39,487 bases of DNA from Gammaproteobacteria bacterium (lineage in GTDB: Bacteria; Pseudomonadota; Gammaproteobacteria; Pseudomonadales; Porticoccaceae): assembly GCA_003235325.1 (NCBI GenBank), contig QJWQ01000009.1, positions 1 through 39,487 on the forward strand, written 5' to 3'. This document shows, one piece after another, positions 1-8,373 of this stretch. The position numbers and the translations under genes are program-made. The notes under the pieces are model-generated. The model had not been told where the DNA came from and did no database searches. It saw only the letters and a program-made list of their open reading frames with translations. Within the stretch, counting starts at the first letter, position 1, and every line of letters starts with the position of its first letter.

Positions 1-468
1 ATCACCACCCTTATTGTCTTCCTGGCCCAGCTAGAGGCAAAAGGCGGCGCCGGTGCCTGGCCAGTTGGCGTATCAGCCATGATCACCATCTATATTGCCC
101 TGTTGGCCTGGACCAGGTCGGCCGACACCAGCATCACCGGCACCGACTGGCTGTTTTTACTGTCAGCACTGGCATCGCTGCCACTCTGGTACCTGACTGC
201 CGACCCGGTCTGGGCCGTGGTGCTGCTGACTACAATCGACATTCTGGGCTTCGGGCCAACGGTCAGAAAGGTTTACCGGTTCCCGTTTGAGGAAAATACT
301 GCCTTTTTTATCCTGTTCAGCCTGCGCAACGGCCTGGTCATTCTTGCTCTGGAAAGCTATTCCCTGACCACGGTGCTGTTTCCCCTGGCGGTGGGCATCG
401 CCTGTGTATTGCTGCTGGCCTTGATCGGCTGCCGCCGCCGTGCGCTTGCAACCGAAAAAACGAATTGA
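1..468 (+). CDS. Integral membrane protein, 5' end outside window
   Basis: The reading frame is open from the first base of the window and ends at 468. An internal ATG lies at 79, but upstream codons in the same frame continue a hydrophobic protein, so the gene most likely starts before the window. The visible ~155 residues form four to five hydrophobic segments, including one with a conserved-looking DILGFGPTVRK loop and another ending in basic residues (CRRRALATEK) at the cytoplasmic C-terminus. It resembles uncharacterised small proteobacterial membrane proteins; I cannot name a family or function. The next gene begins about 200 bp downstream on the same strand. Confidence 0.6.
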   Translation: MTTLIVFLAQLEAKGGAGAWPVGVSAMITIYIALLAWTRSADTSITGTDWLFLLSALASLPLWYLTADPVWAVVLLTTIDILGFGPTVRKVYRFPFEENTAFFILFSLRNGLVILALESYSLTTVLFPLAVGIACVLLLALIGCRRRALATEKTN

Positions 469-668
469 TCGAGGAGCAAACCGGGTTGACCGGCGATCGG
501 TGCGGGTATTGCCGGCTCGAGTCGGGGGAACCCCGTCTTGCCGCCCGGTTGTCCGGGACATCCAGCTTGACTCTCATGCCAGCGAGTGTTTGACCGGGGT
601 CTGGGTACTTCAATATGATGCGCCAAGCAATTTGATGCACCAATCAACAGCTCCGGAGACATGGAATC

Positions 669-1025
669 GTGACAGAACTCTACTCAGCCCATCCCGTTAT
701 GTTTAAAAGCAAGCCCTTCGGCTTCATTCTCGCTCTGCTGCTGGTGCCGGTCGGTATCGGCCTGATTATTTTTCTGGTCTGGTACATCAGAAACAAGTCG
801 TCAAAACTGACTGTCACCGACAAGGAAATCCTGTTTGAACAGGGACTGTTGAGCAAGGACCGCTCCGAACTGAGCATCTCCAGCATCAGGACCGTCAAGG
901 TCAAGCAGACAGTTTTCAACCGCATGTTTGGCACTGGCACCGTCGAAATCTATACCGCCGGCGACTCCCCGGAAATCGTCGCGGTCGGCCTGCCCGACGC
1001 CAACAAAATCAGGGAACTGGTGTAG
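669..1025 (+). CDS. Bacterial PH domain (bPH2-like) membrane protein
   Basis: A 118-residue protein with a GTG start preceded by a weak GGAG about 12 bases upstream. The N-terminal ~45 residues hold one strongly hydrophobic hairpin followed by basic residues (WYIRNKSSK). The remainder is a single PH-like beta domain of the YdbS/YdbT type: the run LTVTDKEILFEQGLLSKDR followed by an SISSIRTVKVKQ strand and a GTGTVEIYTAG strand is typical of bPH_2. Such domains sit on the cytoplasmic face of the membrane. The biological role is not known for this small single-domain form. It lies between two other small membrane-protein genes on the same strand. Confidence 0.75.
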   Translation: MTELYSAHPVMFKSKPFGFILALLLVPVGIGLIIFLVWYIRNKSSKLTVTDKEILFEQGLLSKDRSELSISSIRTVKVKQTVFNRMFGTGTVEIYTAGDSPEIVAVGLPDANKIRELV

Positions 1026-1143
1026 CGGGCCCCAGCCTGATCTGATCCAACCGGCGGTATCGTATCGCAGACACAAGACAAATGCGGCTACCCGGAATAA
1101 GTCCGGACAGCCATTATCACTCCTTAATCCAACAGAAAATCAG

Positions 1144-1536
1144 ATGAAAAAGATCGCATTATATTTTTCCGCCGGCTGCCTCGGCGGCCTGGGCAATAGC
1201 GTCGCCGTCTGGCTCTTCGGCTATTTCGGCATCACCGCCATTGCCGGCGTGGCCATTGCCCCGGCGCTGACACCGGCGTGGCTCTATCCACGCATTGTCT
1301 GGGGCGGCATCTGGGGCTGGCTGTTTCTGCTGTCTTTCATGAATTCCCGGCTGTATACCAAGGCCGCCATTCTGAGTCTGGCGCCGACCCTGGTTCAGTT
1401 GTTTGTCGTTTTCCCTTACAAAGCCCACAAGGGTATTGCCGGCCTGGAGCTGGGCCTGTTGACGCCGGTGTTTGTCCTGTTCTTTAACTGGGTCTGGGGT
1501 CTTTGCACCGTCATCGCCATCAAGTTGAGCCGTTAG
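1144..1536 (+). CDS. Small four-helix membrane protein, unknown function
   Basis: The ATG at 1144 is preferred over an in-frame start at 928, because the upstream extension is low-complexity and overlaps the PH-domain gene in another frame. The 130-residue product begins MKKIALYFSAG and contains about four hydrophobic segments separated by short loops, with a cytoplasmic-looking FPYKAHKG loop and a basic end (KLSR). I recognise no catalytic motif. It resembles uncharacterised conserved membrane proteins of Gammaproteobacteria. It is followed 28 bp later by the metal exporter gene and could share its transcript. Confidence 0.65.
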   Translation: MKKIALYFSAGCLGGLGNSVAVWLFGYFGITAIAGVAIAPALTPAWLYPRIVWGGIWGWLFLLSFMNSRLYTKAAILSLAPTLVQLFVVFPYKAHKGIAGLELGLLTPVFVLFFNWVWGLCTVIAIKLSR

Positions 1537-1564
1537 GCTGTCACCCGTCATCTCCCCGGAAAAC

Positions 1565-2542
1565 ATGCATAGCCGCAATCTCAGTCCATGGCAACACGAC
1601 CACAGTTTCGGCCAGGAACTGAAGCGACCCGGCGAATTGCGGACGCTGCTGGTGATCGCCATTACCACCCTCATGATGGTGGTGGAACTGCTGGCCGGCG
1701 TCGTCTTCGGTTCCATGGCGCTGCTGGCGGATGGCCTGCACATGGCATCCCACGCGGTGGCGCTGGGCATAACAGCCTTCGCCTACGTCTACGCCCGGCG
1801 CAATGCCCGCAACCGCCGCTTCAGTTTCGGCACCGGCAAGGTCAATGCCCTGGGCGGTTTTACCGGGGCGGTGTTGCTGGCGGTGTTTGCCCTGATGATG
1901 GCGGTGGAGAGTCTGGTGCGACTGCTGAACCCGGTGGCCATCGTCTTCAACCAGGCCATCGCCGTCGCCCTCCTGGGTTTGCTGGTCAACGGCGTCAGCG
2001 CCCTGATCCTGGGGGTCGGCGATCACGACCATGCTCACGACAGTGAATCCCGCCACGATCACGATCACGATCACCACCACCATCACCACCATCACCACCA
2101 TCAGGATCACAACCTGGCTTCCGCGTATCTGCATGTGCTCGCCGACGCCCTGACCTCGATCCTGGCCATCGTCGCCCTGCTGGCCGCCAAGTATTTCGGC
2201 CTGATCTGGATGGACCCGCTGATGGGCATTGTCGGCGCCGTACTGGTGGCCCGCTGGTCCCTCGGTCTGCTCCGGGTCACCAGTGAGGTGCTGCTGGACC
2301 GGCAGGCGCCATCACAACTTCGGCAACAGGTCAGGGCCGCGATGGAATCGGACAACGACAGCACGGTTACGGACCTGCACGTCTGGTCCATTGGCCCGGC
2401 CATCTATTCGGCGCAGATATCCCTGGTGGCGCACCAACCGTCGACACCGGAGGAATACAAGGCCCGGATTCCCCGGCACCTGGGGCTGGTGCATGTGGCG
2501 GTGGAAGTCCATGAATACCAGGCCAGCGACGATGGAGCTTAG
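1565..2542 (+). CDS. dmeF: CDF-family Co/Ni/Zn exporter, DmeF type
   Basis: A 325-residue cation diffusion facilitator, an inner-membrane divalent-metal/proton antiporter. The N-terminus (MHSRNLSPWQHDHSFG) matches DmeF proteins, which export cobalt and nickel. The expected metal-site pattern in TM2 is seen (ALLADGLHMASHA, an HxxxD-type arrangement), and the pairing sequence in TM5 is HVLADALTS. Between TM4 and TM5 (about residues 145-181) is a very His/Asp-rich cytoplasmic loop containing ten consecutive histidines, encoded by CAC/CAT repeats around 2050-2105. The C-terminal ~80 residues form the cytoplasmic CDF dimer domain with DLHVWSIG. No RcnR/DmeR-like repressor gene is next to it. The exact metal is inferred from family similarity. 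Confidence 0.85.
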   Translation: MHSRNLSPWQHDHSFGQELKRPGELRTLLVIAITTLMMVVELLAGVVFGSMALLADGLHMASHAVALGITAFAYVYARRNARNRRFSFGTGKVNALGGFTGAVLLAVFALMMAVESLVRLLNPVAIVFNQAIAVALLGLLVNGVSALILGVGDHDHAHDSESRHDHDHDHHHHHHHHHHQDHNLASAYLHVLADALTSILAIVALLAAKYFGLIWMDPLMGIVGAVLVARWSLGLLRVTSEVLLDRQAPSQLRQQVRAAMESDNDSTVTDLHVWSIGPAIYSAQISLVAHQPSTPEEYKARIPRHLGLVHVAVEVHEYQASDDGA

Positions 2543-2587
2543 GACCACAGATCGTCCACCGGCTGATACCGACACCGGACCCTGACC

Positions 2588-2944
2588 ATGGCCAGGAAAA
2601 GAAACAGAAGCCGCCATACCGGACGCCACCCGACCGGCAAGGATTTGAGACAGGCGGAGCGGGTGCGGCAGCTGCACCCGTTGCAACAGAGACAGCACCC
2701 GTCCGCTGTCGCGGCGGATCAGAGCAAACTGGCTCACATCAATACCTACGGCGCCCTGCCGGACTACTATCTCGATCAACCCTTTGTCTGCCGCCGTTGC
2801 GGCCAGCGGGAAATCTGGAAGGCGACGGATCAGAAATGGTATTACGAGGCGGCGAAAGGGCATATGGACGCCATCGCCGTCGAATGCCATGACTGCCGCA
2901 AGGCCCGGCAGTCCGGAGGCAAGCCTTCGGGCGGAGGGGATTAG
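2588..2944 (+). CDS. Probable zinc-ribbon protein
   Basis: A 118-residue, very basic small protein with an ATG start 45 bp after dmeF. The first ~45 residues are rich in Arg, Lys, His and Gln and look disordered. The second half has a treble-clef-like zinc ribbon: CRRCG near residue 78 and CHDC near residue 103, flanking an IWKATDQKWYYEAAKG segment that is characteristic of the 'probable zinc-ribbon domain' family. Members are small cytoplasmic proteins with no established function; a nucleic-acid or ribosome association is possible but is inference. The GGKPSGGGD tail is low complexity. Confidence 0.7.
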   Translation: MARKRNRSRHTGRHPTGKDLRQAERVRQLHPLQQRQHPSAVAADQSKLAHINTYGALPDYYLDQPFVCRRCGQREIWKATDQKWYYEAAKGHMDAIAVECHDCRKARQSGGKPSGGGD

Positions 2945-3111
2945 GCTCTGGCGACAGGGAATTCCTGCTCAGGAAGACGCAAATAGCCAACTGACCCAGA
3001 CTCAGCAGTGAGAGTTACAATCTAAACTATCCATTGCCGGGACGGATCACGGCAGAGAAATACCTGCGCACCCTGACTGCGGTGCTGAAAATAGATAGCG
3101 GGAACAATGGC

Positions 3112-3318
3112 ATGCACAACAAACTGGCAGCGACTCTGGTCATCGGCGCCCTGGTGCTGATTTTTGTCTTTCAAAATACGGCCGCGGTAAAGATCCAGTT
3201 TCTGTTCTGGTCGATGACCATGTCCCGATCGCTGCTGATCCTGGTCTTTGTCGGGCTGGGCATCCTGATCGGCTGGCTGCTGAAGAGCTATGTCTCCTTT
3301 CGGCACAGACACCGCTAG
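3112..3318 (+). CDS. LapA/DUF1049-family small membrane protein
   Basis: A 68-residue protein. The ATG at 3112, with GCGGGAA upstream, is chosen over an in-frame start at 3034 because the product then begins at the first membrane helix (MHNKLAATLVIGAL). It has two transmembrane helices separated by a short NTAAVKIQFLFWS loop, the hallmark of the lipopolysaccharide-assembly protein A (DUF1049) family, and a short basic C-terminus (RHRHR). In E. coli LapA the C-terminal part is longer and works with LapB in LPS control. No lapB is adjacent here, so it is assigned only at family level. Confidence 0.65.
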   Translation: MHNKLAATLVIGALVLIFVFQNTAAVKIQFLFWSMTMSRSLLILVFVGLGILIGWLLKSYVSFRHRHR

Positions 3319-3351
3319 TTTTTTTCCTTACCGGTGTAGCTGACAGCAGTC

Positions 3352-3810
3352 ATGGCTGCAATCGACGGCGATACCCGGAGCCCCGGCCGCAGGCTTCGAC
3401 CCGGACTGGAACTGCTGGCTGACCACCCCGGCACAGGCCCCGAGATTCAGAGACGGCATACCTATTTCGTTCGCCTGAAACTCTGGCTCAACCGGGGCCA
3501 ACCTGTGCTCTGGCGGTGGCCTTCAGGTCTTGTCGACCGGGCCAGGCTCGAGGACGGGGGTGCCACCCTGGTTTCGGACCTGCGCATCGACCGGGAACAC
3601 CTGATTCCCGGCCTGTTCCAGGGCGTTGCCGGCATGCGGGTCGGCGGACGCCGCAAGCTGCGTATCTCGCCCCACCTGGCTTACGGCGACCGGGGAATTG
3701 ACGGCATCGTTCCACCGGCGGCACTACTGGTGGCGGAGATTCAGATCATCGAGGAGAGAGTCGTCATTGACCGGCCCGACGCTGACAACCCCGTCGGGCC
3801 TTCGGCATGA
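3352..3810 (+). CDS. Divergent FKBP-type peptidyl-prolyl isomerase
   Basis: A 152-residue protein without a signal peptide. The C-terminal half is clearly FKBP-like: LIPGLFQGVAGMRVGGRRK followed by LRISPHLAYGDRGI and a final VPPAALLVAEIQIIE strand. The N-terminal half has the GTGPEI opening of FKBP domains, but the usual hydrophobic YTG...FDSS pocket segment is replaced by WLNRGQPVLWRWPSG and an insertion. The canonical active-site aspartate/tyrosine cannot be seen there, so isomerase activity may be reduced while a chaperone role remains possible. It lies 33 bp after the LapA-like gene and about 125 bp before the AroE-like gene. Confidence 0.7.
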   Translation: MAAIDGDTRSPGRRLRPGLELLADHPGTGPEIQRRHTYFVRLKLWLNRGQPVLWRWPSGLVDRARLEDGGATLVSDLRIDREHLIPGLFQGVAGMRVGGRRKLRISPHLAYGDRGIDGIVPPAALLVAEIQIIEERVVIDRPDADNPVGPSA

Positions 3811-3934
3811 CTGAGTCCGACAAGCTGTCACCGGACCTTGTTCAGGGCCGGTCGGACGCACTCGAGCCAAAACCGGCCGGCCTGAAATACCGCCGGCTTC
3901 AATCAACCACTGAATACCAAAGGAGCGATCTATC

Positions 3935-4786
3935 ATGCCAGCCAATTTCCTGAGCACTCTGACCGGGTCCTTCGCCATGCCCGCTGCCGAGAATCCGACG
4001 GTGGCAATGGTCGAAGCCGCCTACCGGCATCACGGCCTCAACTGGCGTTATATCAATTGCGAGGTCAGCCCGAAGCTGTTGGCTGATGCGGTGCGAGGCG
4101 CCTGGGCCATGGGCTGGGCCGGTTTCAACTGCTCTATACCCCACAAGGTCGCCGTGATTCAGCACCTCGATGGCCTCGGCGAGTCCGCCGGGATCATCGG
4201 CGCCGTCAACACCGTTGTCCGCCGCGGTAACGGCTTCATCGGCGAAAATACCGATGGCAAGGGCTTTGTTCATGCTCTTCGAGAGGTCATTGATCCGGAA
4301 GGCAAGTCAGTGATGATTTTCGGCGCGGGCGGCGCCGCCCGGGCGGTGAGCGTGGAACTTGCCCTCGCCGGCGCCCGGAGCATAATCCTGGTCAACCGCA
4401 GCCAGGAAACCGGCCGGGCCCTGGTCAACCTGCTCAACAGCCGAACGGGCACCAGCGCCGAATTCCACCCCTGGGACAGGACGGTGAAAGTCCCCCCGGA
4501 AACGGAGATCGTTATCAACGCCACCTCTATTGGTCTTTATCCCGATATCGACGGCCGACTTGACCTTGACCTGGGGTCACTGACCCCGGCAATGGTGGTT
4601 GCCGACGGCATTCACAACCCGCCCAGGACCCATCTGATCCGCAGTGCCGAAGCCCGCGGCTGCCGGGTTGTCGACGGTCTGGGCATGCTGGTCAACCAGG
4701 GCGTGATCGGCATCAAGTACTGGACCGGTGTCGATGTCGATGCCGGGGTGATGCGCCGGACCCTGGCCGAGATTTTCCAGACCTGA
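3935..4786 (+). CDS. Shikimate dehydrogenase-like oxidoreductase
   Basis: A 283-residue NAD(P)-dependent enzyme of the AroE/YdiB superfamily. The start at 3935 has AAAGGAGCG ten bases upstream. Visible family features are the catalytic lysine K71 in SIPHK, N92 in AVNT, D107 in ENTDG, the nucleotide loop GAGGAAR at 130-136, an NRS motif at 154-156 that favours NADP, and a C-terminal GLGMLVNQ. However, the shikimate-carboxylate-binding SxS motif near the N-terminus is replaced: aligning through the following proline gives A18 and N20 (PAAENP). A substrate other than shikimate, such as quinate or another hydroxy-acid or ring compound, is therefore likely. No aromatic-pathway gene is adjacent. 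It should not be called aroE without activity data. Confidence 0.75.
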   Translation: MPANFLSTLTGSFAMPAAENPTVAMVEAAYRHHGLNWRYINCEVSPKLLADAVRGAWAMGWAGFNCSIPHKVAVIQHLDGLGESAGIIGAVNTVVRRGNGFIGENTDGKGFVHALREVIDPEGKSVMIFGAGGAARAVSVELALAGARSIILVNRSQETGRALVNLLNSRTGTSAEFHPWDRTVKVPPETEIVINATSIGLYPDIDGRLDLDLGSLTPAMVVADGIHNPPRTHLIRSAEARGCRVVDGLGMLVNQGVIGIKYWTGVDVDAGVMRRTLAEIFQT

Positions 4787-4861
4787 GCAGGCGCTGAAAC
4801 CGTTTGATGGTACAAGGATTCTGAATCCCCATAACCCCGATCAAAACCGGAGAGATTCACC

Positions 4862-5272
4862 ATGAGTATGATTAACGAGTTCAAAAAATTTGCGCTAAGA
4901 GGCAACGTTGTCGATATGGCTGTCGGCATTATTATTGGCGCCGCCTTTGGCAAAATTGTCTCCTCCTTTGTCGGCGACGTCGTTATGCCACCCATCGGGA
5001 TGCTGCTGGGCGGCGTCGATTTTTCCGACCTGGCCATTACCCTCAAGCAAGCCTCGGGGGACATGCCCGCCGTTGTGGTCGCCTACGGTAAATTTATCCA
5101 GACCGTCATCGATTTCACCATCATTGCCTTCGCCATCTTCATGGCCGTAAAGGCTGTCAATGCGCTGAAGCAAAAAGAGGAAGAGGCGCCCAAACCACCG
5201 CCTGCGCCCACGGAAGAAGTGGTTCTTCTCACTGAAATCCGGGATCTGCTCCGGCAAAAAGCTGAAAAATAG
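4862..5272 (+). CDS. mscL: Large-conductance mechanosensitive channel MscL
   Basis: A 136-residue homopentameric inner-membrane channel that opens under high membrane tension to release osmolytes during hypo-osmotic shock. The sequence shows the family hallmarks: an amphipathic N-terminus ([20 protein letters not shown]), TM1 with the glycine/alanine-rich pore-lining face ([15 protein letters not shown]), a periplasmic loop, TM2 ([18 protein letters not shown]) and a charged cytoplasmic helix beginning KQKEEE. The length matches E. coli MscL. A strong GGAGAG ribosome-binding site precedes the ATG. The stop lies 4 bp from the convergent end of the yjdF-like gene. Confidence 0.95.
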   Translation: MSMINEFKKFALRGNVVDMAVGIIIGAAFGKIVSSFVGDVVMPPIGMLLGGVDFSDLAITLKQASGDMPAVVVAYGKFIQTVIDFTIIAFAIFMAVKAVNALKQKEEEAPKPPPAPTEEVVLLTEIRDLLRQKAEK

Positions 5273-5276
5273 CCAT

Positions 5277-5981
5277 TTATCGGCGCTTTTGCAGCCATTC
5301 CCGTATTTTTATCTCCCCCAGGGGGCGGTCGCCGTCGGGAATACTGAAACTCGAGCGCATGTCCCTCCAGGTGTCAGGGTTCAGCCAGAGATTGATCAGG
5401 AACACGATGAGCATGGCGATTATGGCCCCGATCCCGGCAAGAAACATGTCTTTCTGGGCGTCCCAGATATCGCCCTGGCTGCCCAGGAAGGCGAGGCCGA
5501 GTTCCGGGGACACCCCCGCGGCGGCCCGCCACTCGATGATCTCGTAGATGGATGAAAAAGCGAAGGTCAGGTCGACGGGAAAGAAGTAGCCCCAGAATCC
5601 CCGCAATCGCGCGATACGAATCAGAACCTCCCGAATCGGGTAGGCCAACAACAACCCGTAGCATAAATGCACCAGCCGGTCATACATATTGCGCTCGGCG
5701 CCGAGCCAATCCCTGAGGGTTTCGCCAAAAGGCACCTCGGCGTAGGTGTAGTGGGAGCCAATCACGTGCAGGCACATGAACAGCGTGATCAGGCTGTAGG
5801 AGAGGTCGGACAGCTTGAAATACCGGGCCGTGATCAGAATGATCGGTGCCCAGATAAAAACCAGGTAATTCTCCAGCAACCAATCATCCGGGTGCAGGGG
5901 CTTCCAGGCGGCCCAACACCAGGTAAGGACGAAAACGCCCAGCAGGGTAAGTCGAAATGCATGTCGCTGAAAAAAGGTCAT
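5277..5981 (-). CDS. yjdF: YjdF-like DUF2238 membrane protein
   Basis: A 234-residue polytopic inner-membrane protein, convergent with mscL. About five to six hydrophobic helices are visible. Conserved sequence includes SHYTYAEVPFG, the RLVHLCYGLLLAYP helix, IYEIIEW, and the signature GSQGDIWDAQKDMF, all typical of DUF2238 (E. coli YjdF). The biochemical function of the family is not established. The C-terminal ~25 residues are charged and presumably cytoplasmic (GEIKIREWLQKRR). The upstream region (5982 onward) is free of a recognisable divergent gene, so the promoter probably lies there. Confidence 0.8.
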   Translation of the reverse strand: MTFFQRHAFRLTLLGVFVLTWCWAAWKPLHPDDWLLENYLVFIWAPIILITARYFKLSDLSYSLITLFMCLHVIGSHYTYAEVPFGETLRDWLGAERNMYDRLVHLCYGLLLAYPIREVLIRIARLRGFWGYFFPVDLTFAFSSIYEIIEWRAAAGVSPELGLAFLGSQGDIWDAQKDMFLAGIGAIIAMLIVFLINLWLNPDTWRDMRSSFSIPDGDRPLGEIKIREWLQKRR

Positions 5982-6014
5982 GGTCTGATCACTGCTATGG
6001 AAATTAACCGGGAT

Positions 6015-6710
6015 TTACCGGCAATAGCCCGACCCGAAAACATTGCCTGGTCGGACAGCCGCCCGCCGGGTGATGACTAATTGGTCACCATTCGCAACCG
6101 GCACCATAAGCAGTGTAGGCTGTACCGCGGCCACAATGGAACTCACTGCCCTGACTGAATCGGTAGAGAATGGGGCAATATCGAAAGAAGCAGGGTCGCT
6201 TTTTGAAATTTGCACCACCACGGTTCCCTGGTCTCTACTCCCAACTCCAGGGGTTTCCTTGCCTGTCGACCAAACAAGACCGGAAACGGCAACCTCAGGG
6301 CAGGAAAATCAGGGCACCGGTGCAACAGTTGCACCAATTTGGTGTCTTACTTCGGTCATAGATCGATGGGCGCCGGTCTCCCTGCGACGGCCTCGTGATC
6401 AGGAATTCCTGTACCGCAAGAGAACCAATAATCGACGTTTTCATCCCGTTACAGGTCGGATGAATATTGGGGTCAATCACGCAATGATTATCAGTACCGG
6501 TCGAGGAACAGGCAGTCACCTCGCCATCAGGCAACCAACCGACAGGGATGCAACTGATGCCGGTGGCCGCTGATGACAGCGGTGGCCAGTTGTAGCCAGC
6601 CCTGCCACCTGGCTTACCATCCGTTTGATTTTCCAACCCGGGGCATTTATCCGCCGCCGACAGACTGGTTCGGTGACGCCCGGATGTCGACCCGGCCCAG
6701 GCCGCTGCTC
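6015..6710 (-). pseudogene. Possible decayed, frameshifted minus-strand gene (unrecognised)
   Basis: Between yjdF and eptA lies a ~780-bp stretch with no convincing intact gene. On the minus strand, one open frame runs from about 6708 down to 6295 and contains several cysteines (ATGISCIPVGWLPDGEV, NHCVIDPNIHPTCNG). A second frame, offset by one base, is open from about 6308 to a stop at 6015 (VVVQISKSDPASFDIAP). Reading across 6295-6308 with one frame change gives a single ~220-residue Cys-containing, secreted-looking protein. No start codon with a ribosome-binding site is visible and I recognise no family. A plus-strand frame (6043-6573) overlaps but reads like a shadow. Noncoding sequence is equally possible. 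Confidence 0.2.
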
Positions 6711-6763
6711 AGCGTTTCCGCTCAACGCCTTGATTCCGGAGGCTCTCCTGGAGACCGCGTGAA

Positions 6764-8368
6764 ATGATGAAACCGCTGACCACTTCGAAACTGATCATTA
6801 TCGTCGCGCTGTTTTTACTGGCCTTTGGCAACATCAGTTTTTTCCGGAATGTGCTCGATGCCTACCCGCCGAGCCTGCAAAACAGCCTGTTTCTGTTGTC
6901 CCTGGTGCTGGTCTTTGCCTGTGTCAACGTTTTTCTGCTATCCCTGTTTTGTTTCAAACACACCACCAGACCGGTGCTGATCATTGTCCTGATCGCGTCC
7001 TCCCTGGCGGCCTACTTCATGGACACTTACCGCGTCATCATTGACGACGTGATGATCGACAATATCGTCAAGACCGACACCGCCGAATCCCTGGATTTGT
7101 TGAGCCCAAGGCTCCTGATGTACCTGATTTTTCTCGGTGTTCTGCCCAGCCTGGCCATTTATAAACTGAAGCTGAAATCCTTGTCTCTTAAAAAATCCAT
7201 TTTTTCCCGGATCAGGCTGGCGGGGCTGTCACTGGTCATCGTCATTGCGACCATGCTGGTTCTGGGGGGCTACTACGCCTCTTTCTTTCGCGAGCACAAG
7301 TCTCTCAGGTACTTCTCCAACCCGTCCTATTACCTGTATTCACTGGTGGAATATGCGGGCAAATCCATCAACAGCGGCCCCAGGGTGCTCAAGACCATGG
7401 GCCTGGATGCGGCCATTCCGGCAGCAGACATCCACAGGGAGCTGGTCGTCCTTGTCGTCGGCGAGACCGCCCGGGCAGACCACTTTTCCCTCAACGGTTA
7501 CAGCCGGCAAACCAATCCCCTGCTGGAGCAGGAGGACGTCATCAGTTTCAGGAACACCTGGTCCTGCGGCACTTCCACCGCCGTATCCGTGCCCTGCATG
7601 TTTTCCATCTACGATCACTCGGACTATGACAAGGAAGAAGCTCACGACACGGAGAATGTGCTGGATATCCTGCAGCATGCAGGTGTCAACGTCATCTGGC
7701 TGGACAACAATTCGGATTCCAAGGGTGTCGCCGACCGGGTGCCCTACATCAGTTACAAGGCCCCGGACAACAACCCGGACTGCGACAGCGAATGCCGGGA
7801 TGTGGGCATGCTGGAAAATCTGCAGTCCTACATCGACCAGCACCCGAAGGGGGATATTTTTATCGTGCTGCACCAGATGGGCAACCATGGCCCGGCCTAT
7901 TACAAGCGCTACCCGCCGGCGTTCGAAAAGTTCACCCCCACCTGTCATACCAACCAGCTTGAAAACTGTACCCAGGAAGAAATCGTCAATACCTATGACA
8001 ACGCCATTCTCTACACGGATTATTTTTTGGCAAAAGTGATCAACTTGCTGAAAGACAATGAAGACCATTTCGAGGCGATGATGTTCTACATCAGCGACCA
8101 CGGCGAATCCCTGGGCGAAAGCGGTTTGTACCTGCATGGCCTGCCCACCCGGATTGCACCGGACAGCCAGAAGCACGTGGCGATGATCATGTGGTTTAGC
8201 AAGAGTTATGATAACTGGGAGGAAAACAATTACCTGTCACTTAGAAGCAAAATTGACAACCCCTATTCCCATGACAATGTCTTTCACACGGTCCTGGGCC
8301 TGATGGAGATACAGACCGGTCTTTATGACAAATCCAAGGACATTGTCGATCACGCCGGCGATGGCTGA
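6764..8368 (+). CDS. eptA: Lipid A phosphoethanolamine transferase (EptA/MCR family)
   Basis: A 534-residue inner-membrane enzyme that transfers phosphoethanolamine from phosphatidylethanolamine to lipid A on the periplasmic side, reducing the negative surface charge. The N-terminal ~170 residues carry five transmembrane helices; the rest is a periplasmic alkaline-phosphatase-like domain. Zinc and catalytic residues are visible: E234 in VVGETARADHF, the nucleophile T272 in SCGTSTAVSVPC with its flanking cysteines 268/278, the HQMGNHGPAYY histidine, and D445-H446 in SDHGESLGE. Length and motifs match EptA and MCR proteins (MCR-1 is 541 residues). Two adjacent ATGs occur; the first (6764) is taken. 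A PAP2 phosphatase follows after 5 bp. No pmrAB-like two-component genes are nearby. Confidence 0.92.
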   Translation: MMKPLTTSKLIIIVALFLLAFGNISFFRNVLDAYPPSLQNSLFLLSLVLVFACVNVFLLSLFCFKHTTRPVLIIVLIASSLAAYFMDTYRVIIDDVMIDNIVKTDTAESLDLLSPRLLMYLIFLGVLPSLAIYKLKLKSLSLKKSIFSRIRLAGLSLVIVIATMLVLGGYYASFFREHKSLRYFSNPSYYLYSLVEYAGKSINSGPRVLKTMGLDAAIPAADIHRELVVLVVGETARADHFSLNGYSRQTNPLLEQEDVISFRNTWSCGTSTAVSVPCMFSIYDHSDYDKEEAHDTENVLDILQHAGVNVIWLDNNSDSKGVADRVPYISYKAPDNNPDCDSECRDVGMLENLQSYIDQHPKGDIFIVLHQMGNHGPAYYKRYPPAFEKFTPTCHTNQLENCTQEEIVNTYDNAILYTDYFLAKVINLLKDNEDHFEAMMFYISDHGESLGESGLYLHGLPTRIAPDSQKHVAMIMWFSKSYDNWEENNYLSLRSKIDNPYSHDNVFHTVLGLMEIQTGLYDKSKDIVDHAGDG

Positions 8369-8373
8369 TTCCC

